Shown: piece by piece, positions 10,301-20,100 of the stretch
How the letters are laid out: each line of letters starts with the position of its first letter
How positions within the stretch are numbered: position 1 is the stretch's first letter
NCBI GenBank assembly: GCA_039545355.1
Contig: BCJJ01000102.1
Location: forward strand, 1 to 20,741
Length of the DNA stretch: 20,741 bases
Direction: 5' to 3'
Source of the DNA: Trichosporon coremiiforme
Taxonomy: Eukaryota; Basidiomycota; Tremellomycetes; Trichosporonales; Trichosporonaceae
Notes under the pieces: model-generated
Databases searched by the model: none
Told to the model about the DNA's origin: nothing
What the model saw: only the letters and a program-made list of their open reading frames with translations
Translations under genes and position numbers: made by a program

Positions 10301-10521
10301 AGCGGTCCATGATTTGTCTGAGGGTTAATGGGAAGATGGTCCGCCCACACGATGACGGGCAGGTCATCTCTGCCCAGGCTGTGGCCGAGGGAGAGGTCGC
10401 GCTCAGCGTCATTGACAAGGTCAACAACATGAACGCGGACGGTATGACGTGGGCTGAGTTCGACGCAATGCGGGTCAACAGCTACGGCATGCAGCATCTC
10501 TACTCATGGACTGTGGTGTAG
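7399..10521 (+). CDS. Cyk3-like transglutaminase-fold protein with Trp-Pro-Pro repeat N-terminus
   Basis: One exon, 1040 residues. Residues 10-22 (TSLKDRIAALHLK) form a short amphipathic helix of a kind I recall from fungal cortical-actin proteins. Residues 60-490 hold eleven Trp-Pro-Pro modules rich in Pro, Lys and acidic runs, and 500-700 is a polyproline stretch (PPPPPRR, PPLPRR, GPPPVP) suited to SH3, WW or profilin ligands. A CLICRDYSAPDE motif at 718 opens the folded part. The transglutaminase core follows: LAVCEGFADVF with Cys803, SNHAWNAV with His846 and LVDSCWGAG with Asp861, so the Cys-His-Asp triad is complete. A C-terminal beta-rich segment (about 920-1040) matches the arrangement in Cyk3 and kyphoscoliosis peptidase. 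Yeast Cyk3 promotes septum formation at the bud neck and carries an N-terminal SH3 domain; none is visible here, so orthology is probable but unproven. Catalysis cannot be concluded from the triad alone. Confidence 0.85.
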   Translation: MSDDEQPQFTSLKDRIAALHLKDGGPPIAPGSRPDLAPPSKPSVAAKPKPTPVPKPTARVRAWPPPTRVDSDDEAKGEAGNEQEETATRFAPKPAAPPKPAAKPPVGGRRAWPPPARDSDDEADGTRGEAEHAHEEPTVPKLAPKPVTPKPAAKSPVGKRKAWPPLAQEDLDDEAEPHNDQVEGHEAPPKPAAPPKPERKVTGGRRIWPPIAHEDSDEGEKAGKESKEESAAPPKPAARPTAPPKPTAKPVAGGRRVWPPPANADSDEEDAGKKPIEADEKPPTPAKPVTRPDAPPKRPAAPPKPAARKAWPPPPQADSDEDPAEQPHEEAPAPAARQPPPKPPSRSGWPPKPSPTESNHDAEDAEKPEEAEEEPNAAPKPVVRRTAPQKPFGRPAWPPKPAEDEQEETPKPSERRAWPPPHRADSDADEATQEQPEEPSSPVARQAPPKPPGRPGWPPRPAHDEEEEESPQPTGRRAWPPPAQADSDEEAAEAPTPPKSASRSMPPPPPRRSPSTVATDEETSAPAARPPLPQRRSSGAQPAPSLPARKDAPPLPRRQLSQASVTSPPATNRRLPPAAPALSPSTTGHSTASAGSEAKKKPPPLPSSARPPIPTAPRPTPSKKPEENEEEEGKPKKRFMVPLPPGGLEKPPPIVPEPTSNGPPPIASGKPGSSGPPPVPTASRPPPVPSASRPKAPSANGYTYTPHAPKTVPVADTCLICRDYSAPDEVAASYPTSDLPSSNRIPYLADVLCSPFPSLTDKARAVFTWLHHNMRYDVPNFLAGTIPRGLNAEQTIQRGLAVCEGFADVFMSICQAAGLECRRISGFGKGYGFSPENAMASFDSNHAWNAVRPEGGWTLVDSCWGAGHIDNGVWVQQFNPSMFTMGNKQFGARHFPSNAGEWYGPVRTWEEFLQEGEGGPQRYGLADQMGLALGEDAVGPWSTLQRGHSYDFWCKWMCPHWTFRPEFKRSMICLRVNGKMVRPHDDGQVISAQAVAEGEVALSVIDKVNNMNADGMTWAEFDAMRVNSYGMQHLYSWTVV
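7576..8868 (+). repeat. Eleven coding repeats: [RG]-x-[AG]-W-P-P modules with acidic serine motif
   Basis: Tryptophans at residues 63, 112, 163, 208, 258, 311, 349, 397, 418, 457 and 479 each begin a WPP. In seven copies (W63, W112, W208, W258, W311, W418, W479) a D-S-D motif follows, its Ser 7-8 residues after the Trp and acidic residues beyond it, a casein-kinase-2-like acceptor. Copy W163 has Leu instead of the Ser; W397 and W457 have plain acidic runs; W349 has TESNHD. Linkers repeat APPKPxAxP. Spacing is mostly 38-53 residues, with two short steps of 21-22. Confidence 0.9.
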
Positions 10522-13500
10522 AGGTGTCACTGGTTGCACGGCATGCATTGAATGAAATTCGAACGAGCAGCGTCGGTATCATCAACACTTTGGCAGACTG
10601 ATCACGCCGAGTTCACAGACTCGCGCTCCGCTTCGACCTGTGGATGATCTGGCTTCTCTGACTGGCTCAGTGGCAGCTTCCGCCGGAGCACCTCGACCTT
10701 GACGTGTCAGCCATGCCTCGCTTCATCGGCGGAACTCGAATGGCCCCGCTTCGGAGACGTCCCGAGTCATGTCCGCAGTCATCGGCGCCCGGCTTGCGCC
10801 GCTCGAACTTGCGGCAGGAAGGTTCGGCGGTTCCTTCCGCTCTGTTAAGCTCGTTTAGTCTGCCGGGTCAATCTTGTAGCCTCGTTTCAGACGACTCGGC
10901 ACCTGTCTGGGGTATGCTGGATCCACCCATTCGTGACCCAAGTTGGTGAGTTATGACATAATTCGGCAGTCGCCGACAGCAGGAGAGTAATGTAGTCGTA
11001 ACTGAAGCAGAGTTGAAACATGGTTCCCCATGCACAAGCTCGAGGCAGTCAAACACCAGACTCGTCCGAGCCACAGCATGAGGATCCTGGCTACGCCGTT
11101 TCAGATCGCCCATACCTCTCTGGGCACAGCTGCACGTCTATCGCCACATCGGATTGCAGAAGGGGCACCTGGTCTTGGCGCTGCAAACATAGCCACCACG
11201 ACATCCTCCCGTGTGCCAGCATCTGCATCCAGAGCGCGGAGTCTTGCGATGTAAAATTGGTTGGTGGTCCAGACCGCTCGGCACCGCTCGGCGCGGCATT
11301 GAGTGAGCTATTCTGGGTACTCGGTGTTTCTAGTACCAGTGGGCGCTGGTTAGTCGCCGTCTGTCATCACAGGCTGTTTGTGAGCGTGCTGATGAAGAAG
11401 GCCGGCATGGCTCTCAGGCTGGCACTGGTGTAGGTCAATGGCAGATAAGACGTGCAAAATGAGGCACCGCAGATCGAGTGGCGTCGAGACGAGTCTTGTC
11501 GCCATGACTCTGGTTGAGCCAACACGGAATGCCAAAACCCATGAAGTTCGTCGTAATGCACGAAGGTCCGGCGGTTCCAGAGTTACAGGCCAGCTGGGGT
11601 GGAGCCAGTTGATGCGCCGTTACAACCAGACCCATGCTCAATGTCACCGTTTCAGCCGAATGACTGACCTGCCTGGACTCCTACCGCGGGCTCGACATAA
11701 TGAGCCGGCGTGACGTCTGCCGATCGGAGACTTTTGAGGTTTGGCTGGCGCGACGAGCTTGAGTTTGTCGCCATCTAACTTAAGCGAGGCAGTGTGACCA
11801 GTGGTCCAGGCGTCGAGCGGCCATGGTGCTAAACAGAAGGCCTTCATATACGTCTCGAACCCCACGAGGAAAACAAGCACGGCGCTGGTCATCATAAAGC
11901 TTCGACCGGCGGCCACACAGCGCCATGCAACATGCAACAGTCCACGAGGGCCGAAACAACGACGACACAAGTCGTCGCAAGATCTGGGCTGGCTGCACCA
12001 GCAACATGAGACGTACAGCCGACAGACGCCGGATACCCCCCTCAACATGGAATCTCTCTCGATCGAGATCTCTCCCTCTTCCTCGATCGAAGAGCAAGAC
12101 CATCGTCTCGCCCCATGTACTGTATCATTGCAAAATTTGGACCACGCTAATATCCGTATGCACACAGCACCATGATACACGAGACGCCAACTGCATGCAC
12201 CTCAGGTCCCGGCTCGACTTCGTTGTTTCGGGTCAAGGCGGCGGGGTCATGGTGTCGGTGGCCGTGGGCTGATGTCATCTGATGGACGTGTCGTGCGACC
12301 ATTGCCACCTGTTTTCGCCGCTGGCTCGACTGGCCTGCTTGTCCAGTGTGTCTGTGGGCATAACCCGGCGTTCCATAGTAAGCCACCCTCGTACCGAGCT
12401 CTCAAGTGCGTTCTGTCAGTTCGGACTACCGCACGGTTCTGTCACTTTCGATTGCGCAGGACACAAGCGCTGGCGCTCTGGGTAGAACGAATTAAACGAA
12501 TTACGCCAGTTCCTACGCCAGCACGATCTTGAGCGTGCACGTCCAGCGTCCAGACCGCCTAGACCGTCCTAGCGCTCCCCCCCTCCCGTCACATGTCTGC
12601 GGGAGTGATGCAGGAGTATGTAGGTAGCAGGCTCCCGTCCGACGACCGCCGTCTTGATCCTGTAGTAGCAATGTTGGTCTCAATCGCGTACAAATTGCGG
12701 TGGGACCAGAGTTCTGGTACACGACTCGACGCGAGTTGGCCAGGACCAGGACGTGCCTTGGCGTCCCTTTCCACGTCCCCCTCCGAGAGTGCGAGTCCTC
12801 GGTAAGGACGCGTCAGAAACGGGCACGGGCTATTCCTGGCGTATTTCTGAAAGACGTGCAACGCCAAGGGCGGTTGGCGTTGAGTGGCGTTCATGGAACA
12901 GTATTCGACGCACCAAGCAGGGGCCGAGACTCACTGGAGTGCTCGAGGCGTGCAAGGGGCTTTTCATCTGTCGAGACATGATACACGGGGCTTGCATTTC
13001 ATGCGAGACGAGTTTGAGGAGAGCATGGAGAGCACCGAAAACGCGACTCTCAGGGTAAGAAGGGTTCAGATACTCGGACAGAAGTTTGACAAGGTTTGCC
13101 AGCCCCCTGAGCCAACGCTCGTGCGACGTGCAACAGACGCACGTCCTACTTGCTACACTTCTGGCCTGCATGCTTTGGCCCGAGCTACTCCACTCTTTAC
13201 GGCCCAGCACTACGCAGGTACACAGGTACGCAGAGGTTGTGCCCCGGTTACGGCACGGCGTCAGTCAAGTTGGCACAATGCGCAAGAAGACCCAGACAGG
13301 ACGAGTTCTGGAAGCTTTCACGTCCACGTCCACTTTCACGTTTGAGTTAGTCTTGCGCCGGAAGAAAGGAGCCGCGCTGGCGGGAGCGAGCTTGACCTTG
13401 ACTCACAGAGATCTCGGCTCTGCACACGGCGGCATGAGGCAATAGATTGCCCGGCATGCACAGAAGGAGACCTCGAGATCTCGGGGTCATGTCTCGCCGC

Positions 13501-13566
13501 GCTCGATGTCAAAGTACGCTACGCTGCAAGAGAATCCAACTGTGCGGCACCCAGGGTCGATCAATG

Positions 13567-14070
13567 AGCTCGACCCCTGAGGCCCCCCTCCCTTCGTCCC
13601 TTCCGCCTGGCACCCCCTGGTATTGTACATTAACCATCGCGCGCAACTCTTCCTCCTGCTCTTTCCTCAACGACGACGACGACGACCGCCGACCGCCGAC
13701 AGACTGACGCACGCTCGACATCTCCTGGGCCCGTCCGAAGACAACCTTCTGCGACGACTGTGACTCCTGGCGAGACACTGCAGATCCGACCTGCCTTCAA
13801 CCTCGAACCTCTTTGTACACTTAACAAAACACCAACGACGAACAGGCTTCGTTCTCCACTCTTTCTTCCTCGTTTATTCTTGTCCCACTGTCTTTCCTTT
13901 GTTCGCACTCTGCAACCCCCTCCTCGCTCCCTCTTAAGCCACGTTCGTTGCTTCTCAGTCTTTACCACAACCCAGAGTCGTCCGTTCCCGCACGTCGACC
14001 TCGTCACTCCTCGACCGACCCACCCCGTCACTCGCCAGGCGCTGGACGCCACACACCAAACTTACTCAGC
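13567..14070 (+). promoter_or_regulatory. ATG-free promoter/leader of the ferric reductase gene
   Basis: The last upstream ATG is at 13564; the next is the start codon at 14071, leaving 504 ATG-free bases. The segment about 13840-13945 is strongly C/T-rich, as in many fungal core promoters and leaders. A CGA-triplet run lies at 13671-13685. The start has A at -3. The exact transcription start cannot be read from sequence. Confidence 0.5.
13671..13685. repeat. (CGA)5 triplet repeat
   Basis: Five CGA triplets followed by CCGCCGACCGCCGAC, itself a short imperfect repeat. It lies about 390 bases upstream of the ferric reductase start, in probable promoter or leader sequence. Confidence 0.75.
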
Positions 14071-16646
14071 ATGGCAGAGGGATCCCTCATCATGGCCCCC
14101 GGCGCGAGCCTGCCCAGCACCGCGCTTACACCCTTCGCCACGCTGCACACTGGCGGCGTCCTCGACACCTCCGTCACCCACATCATGCCCGATAGCAAGA
14201 CTGCCGGTTCCGACGTCGCCAGCTCGACTGCGAGCCCTGCCCCGGCGGCAGCGCCGAGCATGAGCGTCCTCGACAAGGGCCAGATGGTGCAGGGCATCTT
14301 CAATGGTGGGTGTGAATGTGACAATGAGCGCTGCGCGGGGCGTTCACAATCGGGACACCGTCTGTGATGTGACTGACAAGCGCAGGCCAGATGACTTACT
14401 ACGAAACCTGGGTGCTCGCCGTGTTCATGGCGATCCTCATTCTGTTCGTCCTGCCGCGGTTCTGGACGCGCCTCATGGCGTCCGTCGGCCGCAAGAGGAA
14501 GTCGGACTACGTCCAGAAACCCCACTACCAGACCAGCTACGCCTTTAACATGGAGCGTCAGCTCGGGCCCGTTGAGCAGCAGAAGAAGATCGTCGCAGGC
14601 GGCGATCTCGGCAAGGGATGGCTGCTGCGCAAGGGCAAGGACGTGTCCACCGTCGGCGAGCCCGAGCTCGCGCCCAAGGGATACGGACACCGCTTCTCGA
14701 CTTACCAAGGCCACATCGGCGACTCGCGCACATCCCGCTCATCGCTCCTGCCCCCCCGCCACGTCCAGCCGCTCTTGCAGCGCAGCAACGTCGATCGCCT
14801 CCTCGGCTGGGTGCCGTTCGGTCGCTGGCCGTTCCCGCTCAACACGCGCGCAAACCTGACCCAGCTCTTCATCATCGGCGTCTACATTGGCATCAACGTC
14901 TGGGCTGTCTGCTGGCGTTCGGACGTCCGCAAGGTCAACCCCGTCACGGGCATTGGGTCTGACTACAAGCGCACCGGCGCCATCGCCATGGCGCAGACGC
15001 CCGTCGTCATCGCGCTCGGCGTCCGCGGCAACCTCATCGGCCTGCTCCTCGGCAAGAGCTACGACCACCTGCGCATCATCCACAAGGTGTCTGGCCGCGT
15101 CGTGTTCCTGTGCGGTGTCATCCACTCTGCCTTCTTCATGAACACGTGGCTGCAGGGCGGGCACTTCGCCAAGGCGAGCGCGAGCGCCGTCGGCGTCACG
15201 GGCTACGTCGCGTTCGGCGCGCTGCTGCTCATCTTTCTGACGTCGCTGCCCGTCGTGCGCCGCTGGGCGTACAACTTTTTCCACGTCTGCCACTTCATCG
15301 GGATCGTCGCGTTCCTAGCCGGACTCGGCGCGCACGTCCCGTACACGATGCCGTGGTGCATCGCCGGCGGCGCGATCTACGCCACGAGCATGCTCATCCA
15401 GCTGTTCAAGACGCGCGTCGCCGAGGCCGAGCTCGTCGCCCTCCCCGGCTGCACCACCACGGTCGTCACGATCCCCGGGCTTACGACCGGCTGGCGCCCC
15501 GGTCAGCACGTGCGTCTGCGCGTCATGTCCCTCGGCCCGGCCAAGATCGCCGAGGCGCACCCGTTCACGATCGCGAGTGCGCCGGACTGCGGCGGGCTCG
15601 TTCTCCTCGCCAAGGCGGCAGGCGACTGGACGACGTCGCTGTACCACTACGCTGCAACTGAGGGCGACCTCGACCCCGAGGTCGGCGTGTTCAAGCGCCG
15701 CGCCCGCGTCACCGTCGAGGGACCCTACGGCGGGCTGGGCAACACGCTTCCGAACGCGTTCTCATCCGTCCTCGTCGTCGCCGGTGGCAGCGGGATCAGC
15801 CACGCGCTTGGCCTTGCGCAGGACCTGGTCAGTCGCTCGCCGTCCGGTGCCGTGCAGGCGCGCACGGTCGACCTCGTCTGGGTCGTGCGCAACGAGTCGC
15901 AGGCCAAGGCGATCATGCCGACCCTGCTCTCGCTCGTGGTACAGGCACGCCGCTGGGAGGCGCGCGCGCTCGACGGGCGCCGGCGCGGTGCCGACCTCGC
16001 GCTTCCGACTGCGCTCCGCGTGCACGTCTTCGTGACGCGGCTGCCCAAGAGCTCGCCGCTCACACTCGTGCCGAGCGGGTACAGGGCCAAGCTGCGCAAG
16101 GCGGGCAAGGAGATGCCGCTGCCCCCTGACTCGGACTCTGAGTCTGCCGACTCGTGCGTCAAGGAGAAGGAGAAGGAGAAGGAGAAGGACATTGAGATGC
16201 TCAGCGACAGCGAGTCGGACACGTCCTCGGAGGGCCACTGGGTCATGTCCCGTAGCTCCACGAACACGTCCGAGGACTGGGCCGAGCTGGCTACCGCAGC
16301 CGGCCTGGGACGCAAGCAGTCTCTGGCCGAACGCACCAAGGCCGACTGGCTGGAACGTAACCCTTCCAACGCGTCCGTCGCTCGCCTGCACGCGCGTGTC
16401 ACGGATGCCGCGGCGCCGATGAGCACCGTGTCCATGTACCGCGGCCGGCCTGACATCAGCGGCGTCATTGGCACAATCGTGGATGAGACCGCAGGCCGTG
16501 AGACAAAGGCACACGGCATGCTCGTCACGACGTGCGGACCCGAGCATCTCGTCAACGACACGCGGGACGCGTGCCGCGCCGTGCCCGGGTGCAAGAAGAG
16601 TGGTGTCGGCGGGCTGGAGTTTGAGGCCGAGTTCTTCGCGTTCTGA
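14071..16646 (+). CDS. Plasma-membrane ferric/cupric reductase (FRE family)
   Basis: Joined from 14071-14305 and 14386-16646, 831 residues. It should pass electrons from cytosolic NADPH through FAD and two hemes to extracellular Fe(III) or Cu(II). Seven likely membrane helices begin near residue 85. Heme ligands form two H-x13-H pairs: His311/His325 (IIHKVSGR...CGVIHS) and His381/His395 (CHFIG...GAH). The FAD site is RPGQHVRLR with HPFTIAS at 470-476. NADPH motifs are GPYGG at 524, GGSGIS at 545 and TTCGPEH with Cys795. The first 80 residues are low-complexity with no signal peptide. A long hydrophilic insert, about 640-780, splits the NADPH domain; it includes acidic-Ser runs and a KEKEKEKEK tract (nt 16161-16188). 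Whether it serves high-affinity iron uptake, copper uptake or surface redox is unknown: no multicopper oxidase or permease gene lies beside it. Confidence 0.93.
14306..14385 (+). other. Intron of the ferric reductase gene
   Basis: This 80-base phase-1 intron has donor GTGGGT, branch-like CTGAC at 14373-14377 and acceptor GCAG ending at 14385. Splicing joins GIFN to GQMTYYETW, so the ATG at 14391 becomes Met81 rather than the start. Alternative AGs at 14380 and 14390 break the frame. The exon 1 frame is strengthened by the ATG-free leader in front of it. Confidence 0.85.
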
Positions 16647-17121
16647 GCGAGGGCGAGCGAAGCTAGCCCTGGCCCGAGTGAAGTAAAAGCAAGCTGGCTC
16701 AGTCCACCTTGAGGGCGAAGCTCAGCGAGTGCGAGTCCGCACCCAGCCAGCAAACTCTGAACTCTGCCACTCTCGTGTCTCCCAGTTCATGCATGGGGCA
16801 GCGCCAGCCGCTGCCTCTGTACATTTCATCATTAGCCAAGCTGTACCATAGCCAAAAAAGCCATGCACTGTATTCTGTGTACGTGTTGGAGCGAGGGCGG
16901 CAGCCGCAGGTCGGTGCGGCCGGCCGAGCCAGTCTGTGCTCGGCACCTCACCGCCCAGCCTGCCGCCTGAGTGTGGGTTCACCACTTCGCCGCGCTGTAT
17001 CCTGCGTCCGCCCTGCACCGTGCACCCTGCACCGTGGACCGTGCGCACGCCGCAGCCCAGCTCTAGTCTAACAAGTATCCATGCTATGATCTATGCGTGA
17101 CAATCCTGTACTCTACACCAG
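16647..17121. other. Convergent 3' spacer between ferric reductase and epimerase-GT47 genes
   Basis: The two genes face each other across 475 bases, which must contain both 3'UTRs. No canonical AATAAA was seen on either strand. A short direct repeat occupies 17011-17036. Small frames here are Arg/Pro-rich and without support. Confidence 0.65.
17011..17036. repeat. Two direct copies of CCCTGCACCGTG
   Basis: A 12-base unit at 17011-17022 is repeated exactly at 17025-17036 (period 14), followed by a partial GACCGTGC. It lies in the convergent spacer about 85 bases from the stop of the minus-strand gene. No function is evident. Confidence 0.8.
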
Positions 17122-20100
17122 TTAGAGGCCCGGGTTGGCCCCGGCCGCCGCAGCCTCAGCCTGGGCCTGCTCGGCCTTCTTCCTCTCCTCCTCAGCCTTG
17201 GCGTCCTGCTGCCGATTATGCTCTTCTTTAGCCTTGCGCTCGGCCTCCTTGGCCTCGTCCTCCTTCCGTTGCCTCTCTCGTTCCTTCTCCTCTTTCACGC
17301 GCTTCTGCTCCTCCTCCTCGGCCTTGAGCCTCTGGGCCGCTTCGATGCGTTTCTTCTCCTCGTCCTGTTTCTGCCGAGCTTGTTCCTCGGCCTCCTTCTT
17401 CATCTTTTCCTCCTCTTCCTTCTTCCGCTTCTCCTCTTCGGCCTTTTCTCTCGCTTCTTCCTCCGCCGTCAGCGGGCGCGTCGGGTACGATGTGCGCAGA
17501 CGCATGCCCGCCTCGTGCAGGGCGAAGAACATAGGTCCCCGCTTTGCGAGTTCCTCTTCAGCGTGCCCGTCCGCGGGATACATGAACGCGTCCCTTATCG
17601 CGACGATGTTGGCCTGGATCTGTTCCAGCCTGGAGAGCGGAATGCTCGAGAGGAGTTCCTCGACGTGGTCGAGCTCAGTCGGGTGCACACGCACGCTGAT
17701 CTGGCTCCAGTCAATGAGCCCGGCGAAGGGGTAGTGCGTGTCCTCGCTCGTGAGGACCGGGATACAGCCTGCGAAAATCGCGTCGTTGACACGGGGAGAC
17801 CAGCCCGCGATTCCGCGCGGTTGCGGACAGAACCGAGCTGTGTTCAGCTCCTCGAGGTAGTCGTCGTACTTGTCTATGTGGTTCTGGGGGCCGGCGCCAG
17901 GAAGGAGCTCGCGCTGCCCTGCGCCGCCGCGGGGACACGCGAGACGCAGACGTTCGGATTTGCCGCTGCCCCAATACGTTCCGGCCCACGATATGAGACG
18001 CGGACGCTCGGAGACGGGCTTGATGTGGGATACGGTCGGGAAGGACGCCAGGAGACGAGGTGAGGTACATGACCGGGGCGGGACGACGACGTCTTGAGCG
18101 GGCCTGTAGCAGGGGGAGAACCAGTCGCCCATCACACTGAACACGAGCGTGTTCTTGAGCAATGGGTCGGGGTACAGCTTGTGGTCCTGGCGCGCGCTCC
18201 AGATCTCCCACGTGAATGCGAGACAGATGCCCCAGTCGTGAGTCATGACGAGGCTCACGGCCTTGTCACCGTTGTTGATACCCGGGATGGAGGCTTGCGC
18301 ATGGTGCCACACGTCGTGCAGGATGAAGTCGGCTCCTTCGCAGTGCTGATACACCGGCAGGACTATCAGATCGGCCTCCTCGGCGGGGACGGAAATGTGC
18401 CGCATCGCTCGGTACATCATGCTGTCTGCTGAGAAGCAGTGGGTCGGCTGGAGCTTGTGGCACTCTGCGGCCTCGATCTCAGCTTCGCGCGGATAGCCAC
18501 TGACGACGTGCACCTTGATGAACTCGCGCTCGTCTTTCAGCGTGGCAATGTATGCGCGAGCCTCGGGGAGGAGCACGTCGCGCCAGTCGACCTTTGCCGC
18601 CATCTCCTCCAGGATCGGGTCGTGCGCCTTGAACTTGCCCAGTGGACTTGAGGAATCCGTCGCGGATGACTTGCGCGCGGGCCGGTTCAGAGACAACAGG
18701 GGGTTTTCGCGCCGCCGCGGGCACCCGTCGGCCTGCACGCATCGACACTGACCCGTCTGCATGCAGACTGTAGGGGACCCGCAGTCGTTCCAGCACGGCG
18801 GCAGGTCCTTCAGCACCCACTCGTCCGGCTTGGAGCTCAGCCTGCCCGGCGTCGTGCCGCTGCTCTCGCCCTTGGCTGTGCGCTCCTCGGTCTGCTCAAG
18901 CTCGGCAGTCAGCTGCTTGTAGTGGTTGTACGACTCCTCGGCCCGCCAGCACAGGTGCGCGCGACGCGACGAGTTGAACGCAATGTCGCCCTCGGTGCCG
19001 AACCGGATGTCGGCGCTCTCTGCGTCGTCAAGGAACAAGGGCCAGTCGCCCTCACGCGGGCAGCAGAGGATGTTGAGGCGCACGTCGTAGCCCGGATCCG
19101 TCTTGGGTGCGGACAGCTGGAAGTACGTCTGCCCCTCGGCGCCGACCAGCGCATCCAGTTGTCGCTCTCTCCCCGTCAGGAAGACCTTGATCTCGGAACT
19201 GTCCGGAGCGACCTCGAGCTCAAACTCGCCCAGGAACCGCGCCGCCTCCTCCGGCTTCTTGGGGTCGTACAGCTCAAACTCGACCGCCTTGTCGCTGTGC
19301 ATGTTATCGCGGGGGATGCCGAGATAGCCCATTCCTTGCTCCTCGCGGAAACGCGCCGTCGTGCGCCCGTTGCCTTTCTTCGGCGCGTCGGGGGCCACCT
19401 CGAGAATCCACACGGTCGCGTTCCAGTTGTACCCGTCGACCTTTGTCGCGTTGGCAATGCAGTGCTTGCCGTCCTCGCACTTCATGTGGTGGATCAGGCC
19501 CTTGTTGTTGAACCCGATGTTGGCCGTGCAGTTCTGCAGCTTCCACAGGTCGTGGTTCCGCCGGTCCTCCTCGGTGACGTGCGTCATGGCGTCCAAACCC
19601 GGCAGCGTGCTGTGCGCGCAGTGCTTGGAAATGAACTCGAACGTGTAGTCGCGCGAGGCCTCTGCGGCTCGCCGGAACACGGTCGCGAGACCCTGCGGCG
19701 GCGCGACGCTCGGCTCCCATTTCAGCTCCTCCTTCGTATGCGCGTTAGAGTACTCGGGCACGTCTGTCCAGCGCTTCTTCGTGCGCCCGATGTCGCGGAC
19801 CGGCGATTTCGTGCCCGTCTCGGCTCGCACGAGCCGCACAATCTCCTCCTGCAGCCAGCGCTTGCCGCCCGCGACGATGTTGTACGTCTCGAGGGAGGGG
19901 AGCTGGCGGGAGCGCACGGCCTGGTCGAGGTGGTCGACGACCTTGATGACGCCTGCGACTGCGTCATCGACGTGCAGCAGGTCCAAAGGCGGCTGGTCGC
20001 TGTCGTACTGGATCGGCAGGGACGCGAACGCCTGCGACAACAACCGCGGGATCCACGCACTGGGAATCGACACGCTGCGCGTGTACCCGTACACCTCGGA

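Larger units (their letters stand above)
10522..14070. other. Long gene-free interval before the ferric reductase gene
   Basis: About 3.55 kb without a supportable gene. The longest frame (minus strand, 11644-12180) is Cys/Arg/Ser-rich without recognisable motifs. I saw no tRNA, snRNA or transposon ends. The last 500 bases form an ATG-free leader for the downstream gene. From 13001 to 14070 I found no GATAA/GATAG core on either strand that would suggest a GATA-type iron repressor site close to the reductase; sites further upstream were not exhaustively checked. Confidence 0.6.

Noticed and set aside
11644..12180. Possible minus-strand gene of 178 codons in the second long gap
   Set aside because: No recognisable motif, random-looking Cys/Arg/Ser composition and no plausible splice partners found.
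14391..16646. Start of the ferric reductase at the ATG at 14391
   Set aside because: An in-frame upstream exon (14071-14305) with good splice signals and an ATG-free leader supports the longer protein; 14391 becomes Met81.
15725..16753. A 342-codon minus-strand frame over the end of the ferric reductase
   Set aside because: Shadow of the reductase coding strand, which carries the FAD and NADPH motifs; the antisense product is Ser/Arg-rich and unrecognisable.
17218..18063. Plus-strand frame with a run of Leu/Phe-rich sequence that resembles several membrane helices
   Set aside because: It lies antisense to the Lys/Glu-rich helix of the minus-strand gene; GAG and AAG codons read in reverse give CTC and CTT, hence poly-Leu. 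The minus strand has recognisable domains.
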